Below are positions 6,155 through 14,942 of a stretch of 33,389 nt of DNA, in pieces (position 1 is the first letter of the stretch; each line of letters starts with the position of its first letter). Source of the DNA: Phycisphaerales bacterium (lineage in GTDB: Bacteria; Planctomycetota; Phycisphaerae; Phycisphaerales; SM1A02); the NCBI GenBank assembly GCA_012965315.1, contig DTSO01000050.1, positions 1 to 33,389 on the forward strand. The letters run 5' to 3'. The position numbers and the translations under genes are program-made. A model generated the notes under the pieces. That model had not been told where the DNA came from, made no database searches, and was given only the letters and a program-made list of their open reading frames with translations.

Positions 6155-7572
6155 GTGTTCAGTGGAGCAGTGCATGGTTCAAGCACTTTCATTCCGTTCA
6201 TGTACGGTTGTAAACATTCAGGTATTGCGACCGAGCCATCTTTTTGTTGGTGCATTTCAAGCAATGGAATTAAAATTCGCGGGCTTGCAAGAACGGTGTT
6301 GTTGAGTGAATGTGCAAAAACAGTATTACCGTCTTCGTCACGGTATCGCATATTCAATCTTCGACATTGATAATCGTAAAGTCGGGACGCAGAGTGTGTT
6401 TCACCCCAACCACCTTGCGGTTTTCCATTTGCATCAAGTTCACCGCGGCCGGGCATCCAACACTCGATATCTATCATGTCAGCATTTTTCGAACCCAGGT
6501 CAGCGGTGCAACATTGCAAGAGACGATAGGGGAGTTGCAATTTTTGCAGAAGTTCCTCAACGATCGAAAGCATTTGCGTGTGGAATTCACGGCTGATTTT
6601 TTTATCTGCTTTACAAATTACAACTTGTTCAACTTTATCAAATTGGTGAATCCGATAAAGACCAGCAGTATCTCGTCCAGCTGCGCCTGCTTCTCTTCTG
6701 AAACAAGTCGACACGGTTGCCATTTTGATTGGCAATTTGTCGTTGTTAATAATTTCATCTGCGTACATACCCATTAAGCCAACTTCGCCAGTTCCTGCGA
6801 GGTACAAGTCGTGACCTGCTCCACGTTTGGATTCTTCAATGTGGTATGCCTGCTCACGGCCTGAAGGGAAAAACCCTGTACCAACCATGCATTCTTCACG
6901 AAGAATGACAGGCACAGACATTGGGGTAAAACCATGTTCATTCGTAATTAAATCGAACGCGAATCGAAGCATACCTTGGTGCAATCGCATCCCGTTGCCA
7001 GTCATCATGTAATGTCTAGTGCCCGACATTTTTACGCCACGATCAAAGTCGGCGAGTTTAAGTTCGTTGACAATTTCTAAGTGTGTTTTAGGTTCAAACC
7101 CACGGTTTGATTCAAAAGAAATATCCAAGTCATACGTTTCTGGAGACCAAGTTCTTAACTGAACATTGTCATCTGCGCTCGTGCCTTTTGGAACGTCGGG
7201 ATCAGATGGTTGAGGAATTTGTAATAAAAGGGCTTTCCAATTTGGTTCAATTTCAGAGATGGAATCATCAAGCCGTTTGATTTCATTTTTTAGTGCGAGG
7301 GGTTTTGCTTCAAGCGTAGCAAGTTCCGATTTAAGTTCAACCCTCGTTGCATCGTCTGCGCTTTTAATTTGTCCTTTGAGTTTTCCTATCTGAGGACCGA
7401 TTTCTTTTGAAATCTTCTTTTGTTCAGCACGATGCTCTTCGCGTTGGCGAGTGAATAGCCGTCGTTGTTCGTCGAGGTCGAGCAACGTAGCAATGTCAAC
7501 AGAGATGTTTTTCTCTGCTGCTCCGTCAATAAATTGCTGAGGGTTTTCTCGAAGTTGCTTAATGTCAATCAT
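6151..7572 (-). CDS. serS: Seryl-tRNA synthetase
   Basis: The start at 7572 gives MIDIKQLRENPQQF, the standard SerRS opening; longer readings run into the upstream nadK gene. The protein is 473 residues. An N-terminal charged coiled coil (about residues 30-110) binds the tRNA long arm. The class II core has motif 2 as FRREAGAAGRDTAGLYRIHQF and motif 3 as LNNTVLASPRILIPLLEMHQQ, with the invariant Arg in SPR, followed by DGSVAIPECLQPYM. It charges tRNA-Ser with serine. Its start lies 8 bases inside the nadK reading frame and its end overlaps tilS, so the three genes are probably on one transcript. Confidence 0.95.
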   Translation of the reverse strand: MIDIKQLRENPQQFIDGAAEKNISVDIATLLDLDEQRRLFTRQREEHRAEQKKISKEIGPQIGKLKGQIKSADDATRVELKSELATLEAKPLALKNEIKRLDDSISEIEPNWKALLLQIPQPSDPDVPKGTSADDNVQLRTWSPETYDLDISFESNRGFEPKTHLEIVNELKLADFDRGVKMSGTRHYMMTGNGMRLHQGMLRFAFDLITNEHGFTPMSVPVILREECMVGTGFFPSGREQAYHIEESKRGAGHDLYLAGTGEVGLMGMYADEIINNDKLPIKMATVSTCFRREAGAAGRDTAGLYRIHQFDKVEQVVICKADKKISREFHTQMLSIVEELLQKLQLPYRLLQCCTADLGSKNADMIDIECWMPGRGELDANGKPQGGWGETHSASRLYDYQCRRLNMRYRDEDGNTVFAHSLNNTVLASPRILIPLLEMHQQKDGSVAIPECLQPYMNGMKVLEPCTAPLNT

Positions 7573-8401
7573 TGAGTGGTGGCTTTTCTTGAAGTTCAGG
7601 ATGTGCTGCCCAGTGAAGTTTATCAACTAATGTGTTCCAGTAGGAACGCGCGGGGTTTCGCACGATTGAGAGCGTGTGTTTAGATTGCTGTACTGACATT
7701 TTCATGCCTGCTCGCATGATGCATTGTACTTGCCCATCGATTACTAATGAAGTTCCTTCGTTGGCTTGAAGTATTTCAATTGTGATTTTTGCTTTACCAT
7801 CTAAGACAATTGGTCGGATGGCTAGTGAATGTGCAGCAATCGGTGCGAGGATAAAAGCATTTGAGGAAGGATCAACTATTGGGCCACCAACTGAAGCGTT
7901 GTGTGCAGTCGAGCCAGTTGGGGTTGCAACAATAACGCCGTCTCCATGGAGAGTTGGGGCGGGAACGCCGTCAATGGATAAGCCAAGTTTTAAAATCCTA
8001 AATGGTGCTCCAGCGGCAATCATCGCTTCGTTAGTAACAGTAATTGGAGTTTGATTATCAACTTGGATTTCCAAAAGCATAGCTTTCAGAATCTTCGGTG
8101 AATCTATAAAAACTGCATGGCGATGTTCAATGAGTGAGTCCGCGTCAAATCGAGCAAGGAACCCAAGTCGGCCACTATTTACACCAACAAGTGGAATGCC
8201 TTGTTCAGCAAGTTCTCTGCTGTGCTTGATGAGTGTTCCATCTCCACCAATTGCGATTGCCAAGGAGGCCTTGTTGCTGTCAGAAGGTAAAAATTCGACA
8301 ACATCTGCAAGTTCTTTTTCCAATGTCTGAGCAATCGCATCAACATCTTTTAGCGTTCTATCTGCAAGCATTTTAATAGGGCTCAGAGTCATATTTACCA
8401 T
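7565..8401 (-). CDS. nadK: NAD kinase
   Basis: This 278-residue protein has the NAD-kinase signatures GGDGT (residues 52-56), NSGRLGFLA, GDGVIVATPTGSTAHNASVGG and a C-terminal VIDGQ. It phosphorylates NAD to NADP in the cytoplasm. The first 45 residues lack the clear nucleotide-fold opening strand of many homologues. The reading frame starts at 8401, but GAGGT sits only 3 bases before that ATG and 12 bases before the next in-frame ATG (8392), so initiation at 8392 is plausible. A 77-base gap with a small hairpin (GCGG-TATT-CCGC) separates it from the upstream ABC gene, the only appreciable gap in this minus-strand run. Confidence 0.93.
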   Translation of the reverse strand: MVNMTLSPIKMLADRTLKDVDAIAQTLEKELADVVEFLPSDSNKASLAIAIGGDGTLIKHSRELAEQGIPLVGVNSGRLGFLARFDADSLIEHRHAVFIDSPKILKAMLLEIQVDNQTPITVTNEAMIAAGAPFRILKLGLSIDGVPAPTLHGDGVIVATPTGSTAHNASVGGPIVDPSSNAFILAPIAAHSLAIRPIVLDGKAKITIEILQANEGTSLVIDGQVQCIMRAGMKMSVQQSKHTLSIVRNPARSYWNTLVDKLHWAAHPELQEKPPLND

Positions 8402-8478
8402 TGTACCTCAACCGGCAAATCCACAAGGCAAGTCGAAGGAATCAGAGCGGAATACCGCCTTGGCCCTGCTGAGTGAGT

Positions 8479-9420
8479 TTATCCGACAAGACCTTTTGTT
8501 AATCGCATGAATGCGGTTTCAAGATTGACTTGTTCACCTTGCATTGACGTGATTCGGAATCCTTGAGCGATTAATCTATTTGGCAGTTCAGATACTTCAA
8601 GTTTTGTTGTTGCGTCGATGGTGACATCGATGCGCGAACTGCCATTTTCAGTGACAACATCAACGCATTTAATTCCATCGACTGAGCGCAGCAGGGTGGC
8701 AGCATCCTCAGTACGTTCTGTGACTTCAATATGGACAATTTGCCCAACTTTTGCTTGTGCGAGAATAGCATCAACTTTCCCAGAGAACAATAATTTGCCT
8801 TGCTCGATAATTCCAACACTCGTGCAAAGTTCTGCAAGTTCGTGAAGAATATGAGAACTAATCAGAATGGTTTTTCCCATTCGATGCAATTCTTTTAACA
8901 GTTCACGAATTTCTATTCTCGCACGAGGGTCTAGGCCAGATGCGGGTTCGTCAAGCAACAACACTTTTGGGTCATGTAATAGAACGCGAGCAATGGAAAG
9001 TCGTTGACTCATGCCACGACTCAGACTGGCAACTTGTGAGGTTGCTTTGAAATTCAAATCAGTAAGTTCGAGCACATCGCCAACGGCACGTAATCTTTGA
9101 GAGCCACTAAGCCCGTAGCAGGTTGCAAAAAAGTCTAAATACTCATTTACATTCATGTCGTCATAGGAACCCATAAAATCAGGAACGTATCCAATGATTG
9201 GGCGAATTTCTGCATTTTGGTATCCAATCACTTTTCCGTCAACTCGCGCCTCGCCCCAAGAAGGTTTTAAAAGTGTTGATAAGATTTTTATTGTTGTCGT
9301 TTTTCCAGCGCCGTTTGGACCAATGAAACCGTAACATTCCCCCTCATCAATTGTGAGATTGAGATTGTCTAGCGCGATGAGTTCGCCGTATTTTCTAGTT
9401 AGATTTGTCGTTTGAATCAT
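8479..9420 (-). CDS. ABC transporter ATP-binding protein (ABC-2 type)
   Basis: The start at 9420 overlaps the upstream stop as ATGA and gives MIQTTNLTRKYGE. This is a 313-residue ATPase with Walker A GPNGAGKT (34-41), signature LSRGMSQR (133-140, the LSRGM variant typical of ABC-2 exporters and gliding/GldA-like ATPases), Walker B VLLLDEPASGLD and an H-loop in ISSHIL. A C-terminal domain of about 90 residues follows the ATPase core, as in CcmA/NatA/GldA-type subunits. No recognisable permease gene lies alongside. The upstream partner is a 756-residue membrane protein with only two clear internal membrane segments. The substrate is unknown. Confidence 0.9.
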   Translation of the reverse strand: MIQTTNLTRKYGELIALDNLNLTIDEGECYGFIGPNGAGKTTTIKILSTLLKPSWGEARVDGKVIGYQNAEIRPIIGYVPDFMGSYDDMNVNEYLDFFATCYGLSGSQRLRAVGDVLELTDLNFKATSQVASLSRGMSQRLSIARVLLHDPKVLLLDEPASGLDPRARIEIRELLKELHRMGKTILISSHILHELAELCTSVGIIEQGKLLFSGKVDAILAQAKVGQIVHIEVTERTEDAATLLRSVDGIKCVDVVTENGSSRIDVTIDATTKLEVSELPNRLIAQGFRITSMQGEQVNLETAFMRLTKGLVG

Positions 9421-11687
9421 TGTGATTGTTCTAAAGGATACACCCAACGAACGAGTGTTGTTCCAGCGCTCTTATTGATTTGTTCGCCATCCATAGAGAT
9501 ATCAACTGGGATTGGTGAGTTATGCAGAAACCCCATCACGATAATACATGGTCTGCTAAACCAAGTAGATAAATCTAAATCACGGCCACCTTCTCGAATG
9601 GTACGGTGACTTGCAGGTCCTTGCTTGGCATTTGCATTTTTCTTGTATATGGGTGGCGAAAGGTGCGAGTAAAACGATAGCATTTCCATTTTAGTGTGCC
9701 AATCTTTGTCGCTAACACCGCTGGATTGGAACAGCTCTTCAAGTTGGTATCGGGCTTTTACCGCGTTAGTAAATGAACTGAGGTTGCTGACTTTGAGAGA
9801 ATTAAAATTTAGTTCTTCGCCGTTTTTAAGATAAGGGAATCGCCAAGTATGCATTTTGTTTAATACTCTGCCAGTTGCAACTTGATTTGGATTGTCGTTT
9901 TGTTCATCAGTAACCCAGATAATGGTTACATCTTGAAAAATCCCTGACGCATTGTTTTTGATGATGCCGCTAAGAGCAAGTCCATTATTGAAATCACTAT
10001 TCACTTTTGGTACGTTGTTTGGGTCAACTCGTAACAGGGAATTAAAATAGGTGCTGTCGATGCCGCCAACCCAATCAAATGCAAAATTCGCAGTGGTCGA
10101 TCTTGCTGGTTGATTAAAAGAATTGGGCACACTGTCAAGATTCAAACGAACTTCTCGTCTGTCAATAAAGTCAGGGGTCATCGAAGCGTCCGGAGGGGTC
10201 CAAGGGGTAAGCAGGTTATTACTTTGACCGTGCAGTGTTATTTTTGCATTTCCAAAATTAGGCAGAAAAACAGAAAACCAACCAGTTACTTTTTGTCCAG
10301 TTCCGCCATACACGTGGTCAATTATGCTGACATGCTTAATAGGCGTGGAAACTCCAGAAGTAATACCAGCCAACACCCATGTTCCGCCTGTGAAAATGAT
10401 TGCTGAAGAAACAAAAAGTACCCATGACCACTGCAATTTTTTACGTCTGTACAGAAAGTAAAAGCCTCCAGGGCACGCGACAATCCAGTACATAAGTATT
10501 ACGATAAAAACAGTCCCAAGTTTTCCACTAGCAGTAGTAGACATTGCAATATATTGCGCAATCAAATTGCCTGCTAATAAATACGTTACTTTAGAAATGG
10601 TTGGTGATAGTTCGTTGTCATCTTTTAACTTCTGTAATTCAAAAGTAGAAGGTGTAGTGTTTCTTTTTCCGAAAATTCGATTCCAGAATATGTCTGTTTT
10701 AGGTAAGCCGAGTGACGAAAGATTTCCACTTGTTACATCAATACCAATTACTGTTAAGGTACCAAAACCAAATGTTTTTTGGACAGCAATAACACTGCCG
10801 TCGTCGAGCCAGAGAATCGGTGTGTAATGCGTATCCCATTCGTCTTTTATATTTCCAAAAATCCGAACAGTCGCTATCGATTGTGGAAGTCTTGTTGCCT
10901 TACCTAGAACTTTTTGTAATTTTTCTATCGGAATTTGCGTTATAAATGGTTCGACGCCTTGCGTAAGATTTGCAAGTGGAGCATTTTGCCTTCCAAGAGA
11001 CCATGGGTCACCGATGTTTGGGAGCGTAATTATGAAATGCCCACCCCGAAATACCCAGTCTTCAATCGCTTGAGTTTGTCGAAAAGAAAATTCTGGAACC
11101 GTGTCTGCCCAGACAAGAGCTTCGAGTGATGTAAAACAAGGCCATGCATCAGGAAGATCCTTTGATTTGAGCCCTGAAACAAGGAAAGAAGTTTCCTGTT
11201 TTGTTTCTGGCGAGGTAGGCAAATAGCCAGGCAACCCAAGGCGGCGTGTTCCGAAAATCACAGTGAGTGCGCTTCGAACTGGAACATAAATTGCTCTAAC
11301 CGAATATGGAGAAAATTGAAGTAATTCTAATTCGCCACTTGGCATATTGTCTTCTAATTCCCGAAGACGAATTGTCCAAACAGTATCGCCATTATCCCAA
11401 GCACGAGTTGGCGCGTAAAGCCATGTTGAAGTGTCAGACATTGGCGAAAGCGTAATTGCTCTTCCCCATAAAACAAGATCGCCGTCTGCATCAGGAACTT
11501 CCCACTGAATCCATGCTTGAACGGGTTCGTTGGTATTTGAATTGACAGTGATATGAACCGGCGTAATTTCACCCGCGCGCCAATTGTTACCGATGCCAAC
11601 TGAATTTACGGTAATTGAAAAATCGCTCGCATAACTGGCTGCGGTTATAAAAAAAATCAACAGTATGCTACGGAGTGATATTTGCAT
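9417..11687 (-). CDS. Large membrane-anchored exported protein of unknown function
   Basis: This is a 756-residue protein. Residues 1-20 form a signal peptide ending in ASYA-SDF. Residues 21-135 look like beta-rich extracytoplasmic sequence. Residues about 140-345 contain EFSFRQTQAIEDWVFRGG (about 199-216), the 'LxxxQxxALxxWVxxGG' pattern seen in glutamine-amidotransferase-like domains of bacterial membrane proteins. Two membrane helices at about 392-414 and 419-441 flank a short basic loop (RRKK). The remaining 315 residues are probably outside the cytoplasm again. The gene overlaps the upstream M20 gene by 20 bases and the downstream ABC ATPase by 4, so it is presumably a partner of that ATPase. 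No catalytic triad was identified, and the function is unknown. Confidence 0.75.
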   Translation of the reverse strand: MQISLRSILLIFFITAASYASDFSITVNSVGIGNNWRAGEITPVHITVNSNTNEPVQAWIQWEVPDADGDLVLWGRAITLSPMSDTSTWLYAPTRAWDNGDTVWTIRLRELEDNMPSGELELLQFSPYSVRAIYVPVRSALTVIFGTRRLGLPGYLPTSPETKQETSFLVSGLKSKDLPDAWPCFTSLEALVWADTVPEFSFRQTQAIEDWVFRGGHFIITLPNIGDPWSLGRQNAPLANLTQGVEPFITQIPIEKLQKVLGKATRLPQSIATVRIFGNIKDEWDTHYTPILWLDDGSVIAVQKTFGFGTLTVIGIDVTSGNLSSLGLPKTDIFWNRIFGKRNTTPSTFELQKLKDDNELSPTISKVTYLLAGNLIAQYIAMSTTASGKLGTVFIVILMYWIVACPGGFYFLYRRKKLQWSWVLFVSSAIIFTGGTWVLAGITSGVSTPIKHVSIIDHVYGGTGQKVTGWFSVFLPNFGNAKITLHGQSNNLLTPWTPPDASMTPDFIDRREVRLNLDSVPNSFNQPARSTTANFAFDWVGGIDSTYFNSLLRVDPNNVPKVNSDFNNGLALSGIIKNNASGIFQDVTIIWVTDEQNDNPNQVATGRVLNKMHTWRFPYLKNGEELNFNSLKVSNLSSFTNAVKARYQLEELFQSSGVSDKDWHTKMEMLSFYSHLSPPIYKKNANAKQGPASHRTIREGGRDLDLSTWFSRPCIIVMGFLHNSPIPVDISMDGEQINKSAGTTLVRWVYPLEQSQ

Positions 11688-13065
11688 ATGCTTCTAAAAT
11701 GGTTGCGTGTGAAAGAATGCCACGATGAAAGCAAGTGACTTCAAACTTTTCATTTGGAGCATGTATTAAATCGTCATCTAATGAAAAGCCAATCATGACG
11801 GTGTCGATTCCGAGGATTTCTTGGAATTCTCCAACAACAGGAATAGAACCGCCTGTGCCAATCGTGACGGTAGGGTTAGGAAAGACTTTAGTTAGCGATT
11901 CAATTGCAGCAGTCAGCCATGGCGAATTTGTCGGAACAGCAATTGCAGGTGATGCACCGAAATCTTTAAAGTCCCAGTGGCAACCAATTGGCGTTCGGTC
12001 TTTTAAAAAGGCAAAAAGAGCATTTTGTATCTGTTTTGGATTTTGCTTTGCGACAAGCCGACAACTGATTTTTGCAGTTGCAGTTGCGCCAATAACAGTT
12101 TTGGCACCTTCGCCAGTGTAGCCAGCGAAAAGACCGTTGATATCACAAGTTGGTCTTGACCAAAGTCGTTCTAATGTGCTGAATCCTTTTTCTCCAAAAA
12201 TTGCTTTTGCTCCGGAGCCCTCAAGAGTGAGTGCGTCTGCGTCACCTAATGCATTCCACTGGGCAACTTGTTCAGCGCTTACTTCAACTACATCATCGTA
12301 GAACCCGTCAATTTGGATTCGCCCATCATCATCGTGTAATTGCCCAAGTATTTTCGTTAATGCATTAGCAGGGTTTACAACCGCACCACCATACCCACCA
12401 CTATGTAAGTCATGGGATGGACCATGCAATGTTGCTTCAATATAAACAATGCCTCGAAGTCGACTGGTAATGGCGGGGGTGTTTTCGTCCCACATACTAG
12501 TGTCACAAACAATGCAAGTATCTGCTTGAAGCGCATCTTTGTGTTCAGTCAAAAATGGAACAAGTGATTCGCTTCCGCTTTCTTCTTCACCTTCAAGCAA
12601 AATGACAACTCGCACTGGTAAAGATCCGTGAATTTGTTTCCAAGCGCGAATTGCTTCAACGAACGTCATGAGTTGACCTTTGTCATCTGCAGCACCACGA
12701 GCAACAAAGCGTTTCCCGCGGGGGCCGTCTATAACAACGCCATCAAAAGGCGGGTGCTCCCACTCATTTAGCGGTTCGACTGGTTGAACATCGTAGTGGC
12801 CGTAATATAAAATTCTTGGAGCATTTTCGCCTGCGCTGTCGTCAGTTGCAACAACCATCGGATGACCAATCGTGTCGTGTAAAGTAGCATTAAGACCAAT
12901 GGATTCTAATTCATTGGTGATGTGCTCTGCGCACCTTCGGACTTCAGATTTATACTCAGGATTAGTGCTGATGCTTGGGATTTTTAGAAATGTTTGCAGC
13001 CGTTCGACTGCATTATCGAAATCGTTTTCAATTTGTTCTAAAACGGGTGTTAATGGACTAGACAT
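11668..13065 (-). CDS. M20-family dipeptidase (CNDP/Dug-like metallopeptidase)
   Basis: This 465-residue protein has the di-zinc M20 ligand set in order. YYGHYDVQP supplies H90 and catalytic D92, ARGAADDKGQ supplies the bridging Asp (D127), and LEGEEESGS supplies the general-base and metal Glu pair. CDTSMWDE supplies a further Asp, and a lid domain follows with SGGYGGAVVNP. This layout belongs to the carnosinase-like dipeptidase branch rather than to DapE or ArgE. It probably hydrolyses dipeptides in the cytoplasm, as no signal peptide is seen. Its start lies 16 bases inside the upstream MauE-like gene and its end overlaps the 756-residue protein gene. Exact specificity cannot be read from sequence. 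Confidence 0.9.
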   Translation of the reverse strand: MSSPLTPVLEQIENDFDNAVERLQTFLKIPSISTNPEYKSEVRRCAEHITNELESIGLNATLHDTIGHPMVVATDDSAGENAPRILYYGHYDVQPVEPLNEWEHPPFDGVVIDGPRGKRFVARGAADDKGQLMTFVEAIRAWKQIHGSLPVRVVILLEGEEESGSESLVPFLTEHKDALQADTCIVCDTSMWDENTPAITSRLRGIVYIEATLHGPSHDLHSGGYGGAVVNPANALTKILGQLHDDDGRIQIDGFYDDVVEVSAEQVAQWNALGDADALTLEGSGAKAIFGEKGFSTLERLWSRPTCDINGLFAGYTGEGAKTVIGATATAKISCRLVAKQNPKQIQNALFAFLKDRTPIGCHWDFKDFGASPAIAVPTNSPWLTAAIESLTKVFPNPTVTIGTGGSIPVVGEFQEILGIDTVMIGFSLDDDLIHAPNEKFEVTCFHRGILSHATILEAYANITP

Positions 13066-14012
13066 GCAGGGGCCTCGTAGTTTTCATTTTCAGTTGCACA
13101 TTTGACAATGCCATTATCGATAGCGACTAAGAGCGGAGTCCCAATGATCCAGTCTGTGCCAATGAGTAATTCGGTTGTGTCACAATCCATGCAAGGATTT
13201 TCAAATGCGCCATCGTAATTAAACCCATCTGTTGATTGTGGTATTGCTACTAATGTTGTTGGGATGGTTTGAAATTCAAAATACTCCCACAACAATGCTT
13301 CGCAATGATCGCAGGTAAGTGAATAAAAAATCACATACTGTTTCCCGTTGCTTATGTCGTGTGGCCATTCTTTTACCCATGAAAATAGGTCAATCGAGTG
13401 GATGTCTTTTCCAACCCAAGTGCTAATATCTTTTGGATACCAAGATGCTGGCAACATGACATCGGTTGTTTTTTGATTTAAAACCGAATTGAATGTGAAG
13501 AATCCTGCGATAACAGTAAAGGCTATAACTAAAAGAAGACTTCGGTTTCCTTTGCTCAAAGCTCCGTTACTTGGTCTTGGCTTGATCAAGAGAATGCCAA
13601 GAAGGAGCGAGAAATCGATGGCGAACATCGCCATTGGCGACAATGATTTTTCGCCAAAGCAACCACAACTTTCAAAATTGCCATAGCCAAACATTTCTAC
13701 ACTTAAGACTAGGAGGAATGTTCCTAGCATGACTATTCCAGAAAGTTTTGCAAACTTTGGTGAAAAAAGCATGAACGCAACAAAAAAGAATTCAATAGAA
13801 ACAAGACTTGCAAGTAAAAGGAAATGGTCATTTATGCCAAAGGTACTTCCGGCATCAAGAATAGATCGCGGTAGTGATTTTGGCGTGCCCCCGAGCGCTT
13901 TCTGAAGGGCTCCAAAAATAATCCATGCTGGAACAACAACTCGAATGAGGAGTGTGCCAATCCATCCAACAAGAATAACTTGCTTTGATGCAAGTGCTTT
14001 TGATTCAGTCAT
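13050..14012 (-). CDS. MauE/DoxX-like membrane protein fused to a thioredoxin-like domain
   Basis: This is a 320-residue protein. The N-terminal half has about four membrane segments (near 14-35, 64-83, 92-110, 125-143) with ESCGCFGEKSLSP at 115-126, the Cys-rich loop typical of MauE/DoxX-type proteins. A fifth segment at about 158-176 leads to an outward-facing domain with CDHC (234-237) in a YSLTCDHCEALLWEYF context and a cis-proline-like GTPLLVAID at 291-299. That is a thioredoxin fold. An additional CMDC pair lies at 274-277. MauE-like proteins support disulfide or cofactor maturation of exported enzymes, and the fusion suggests a self-contained thiol redox relay across the membrane. The domain calls are sound; the role is inference. 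Confidence 0.78.
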   Translation of the reverse strand: MTESKALASKQVILVGWIGTLLIRVVVPAWIIFGALQKALGGTPKSLPRSILDAGSTFGINDHFLLLASLVSIEFFFVAFMLFSPKFAKLSGIVMLGTFLLVLSVEMFGYGNFESCGCFGEKSLSPMAMFAIDFSLLLGILLIKPRPSNGALSKGNRSLLLVIAFTVIAGFFTFNSVLNQKTTDVMLPASWYPKDISTWVGKDIHSIDLFSWVKEWPHDISNGKQYVIFYSLTCDHCEALLWEYFEFQTIPTTLVAIPQSTDGFNYDGAFENPCMDCDTTELLIGTDWIIGTPLLVAIDNGIVKCATENENYEAPACLVH

Positions 14013-14038
14013 ATTTGGATTTTAGCGTAGGTGGGCGG

Positions 14039-14752
14039 TTACTGCCGTCTTCGACGGCAACTCAATGTGAGAGCAGCAACTAATAACGCAGCAGGTGGAC
14101 CAGGAATAGTCATTCCTGTGAATTCCCATGAGCGATTTGAGTCAAAACTGCTTGTTGCAACTATTTCCCATCCACCATCATTCCAACTTGCGAATTGGAA
14201 GGCCTCGTCGTCAAAGGTAGATGCAACACCGTCTAGGTCATTAAAGGAGTATGCGAATGTGTCTCCAAGGGTTAGACCAGTCCAAGCAAAGCCATCACCG
14301 CTTCCAACGCTACCCCAGACAAACGTTGCACCTAGTGTTTGCGAGCCAAACGGGGGTGTTATGAGTTGCCAAACATCTTGTGAGTAGTCATTTATGTACA
14401 TTCCTAATGTTGAAGATGCTGTGCTCGTGACTCCGAGAGTCGCATTTGATCCAGTATCGCCATCGCCAAGTTCTTTGTCAATAAGTGTTAAAAAAGATAA
14501 ACCAGCGCTGGTATTGATAGGGAGAATAGTAATTTTTCCGTCTGTAGAAATTCCCCAATTACTCAATATTTCATGTGCAGTGGCAAGATCAGTTGAAGAA
14601 AAATAGGGTGCTGCTGAATTAAGTATGTTCATCGGGTTCGCGTTTAATTCAAAGGTTCCCGAATCGTGGCTAATTTGGATAATGCTTGCGTTTACAGGAA
14701 CTGCAACGAGGCAAAAGAGCAAGGATGTTGTAATGAGTCGGTTTAGTTGCAT
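14039..14752 (-). CDS. Exported protein with PEP-CTERM-like (PGP) sorting tail
   Basis: Starting at the ATG at 14752 (a TTG nine bases upstream is less likely), the 237-residue product has a signal peptide (MQLNRLITTSLLFCLVAVPVNA). A beta-rich, Ser/Thr/Gly/Asp-rich body follows, and the C-terminus reads IPGPPAALLVAALTL then CRRRRQ. A short Pro motif, a hydrophobic helix and a terminal Arg cluster form the PEP-CTERM sorting-signal layout, with PGP in place of PEP. Such proteins are processed by an exosortase and often end up in the envelope or extracellular matrix. No exosortase is in this window. The body family is not recognised. It lies 26 bases upstream of the MauE-like gene on the same strand and may share its transcript. 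Confidence 0.75.
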   Translation of the reverse strand: MQLNRLITTSLLFCLVAVPVNASIIQISHDSGTFELNANPMNILNSAAPYFSSTDLATAHEILSNWGISTDGKITILPINTSAGLSFLTLIDKELGDGDTGSNATLGVTSTASSTLGMYINDYSQDVWQLITPPFGSQTLGATFVWGSVGSGDGFAWTGLTLGDTFAYSFNDLDGVASTFDDEAFQFASWNDGGWEIVATSSFDSNRSWEFTGMTIPGPPAALLVAALTLSCRRRRQ

Positions 14753-14942
14753 AGTGATCAATCTCTGATTTGCACCAAAATCTGTGCTTATGCATATATC
14801 TTCGGCATGAGCGAAGGTGGTGCTAAAGTACTTTGTATATTCTATGAACGTCCTGTTCGGTTTGTGCGGTTTGCGTACTTTACGTTGTTAATTTGGGCAA
14901 TATGTCGATGTGCTTGCACTCAAAAATTGGTTCTAGCGTACT

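Noticed and set aside
7573-7626. 18-codon upstream extension of serS
   Set aside because: SerRS begins at MIDIKQLRENP; the extension lies inside nadK and is non-homologous.
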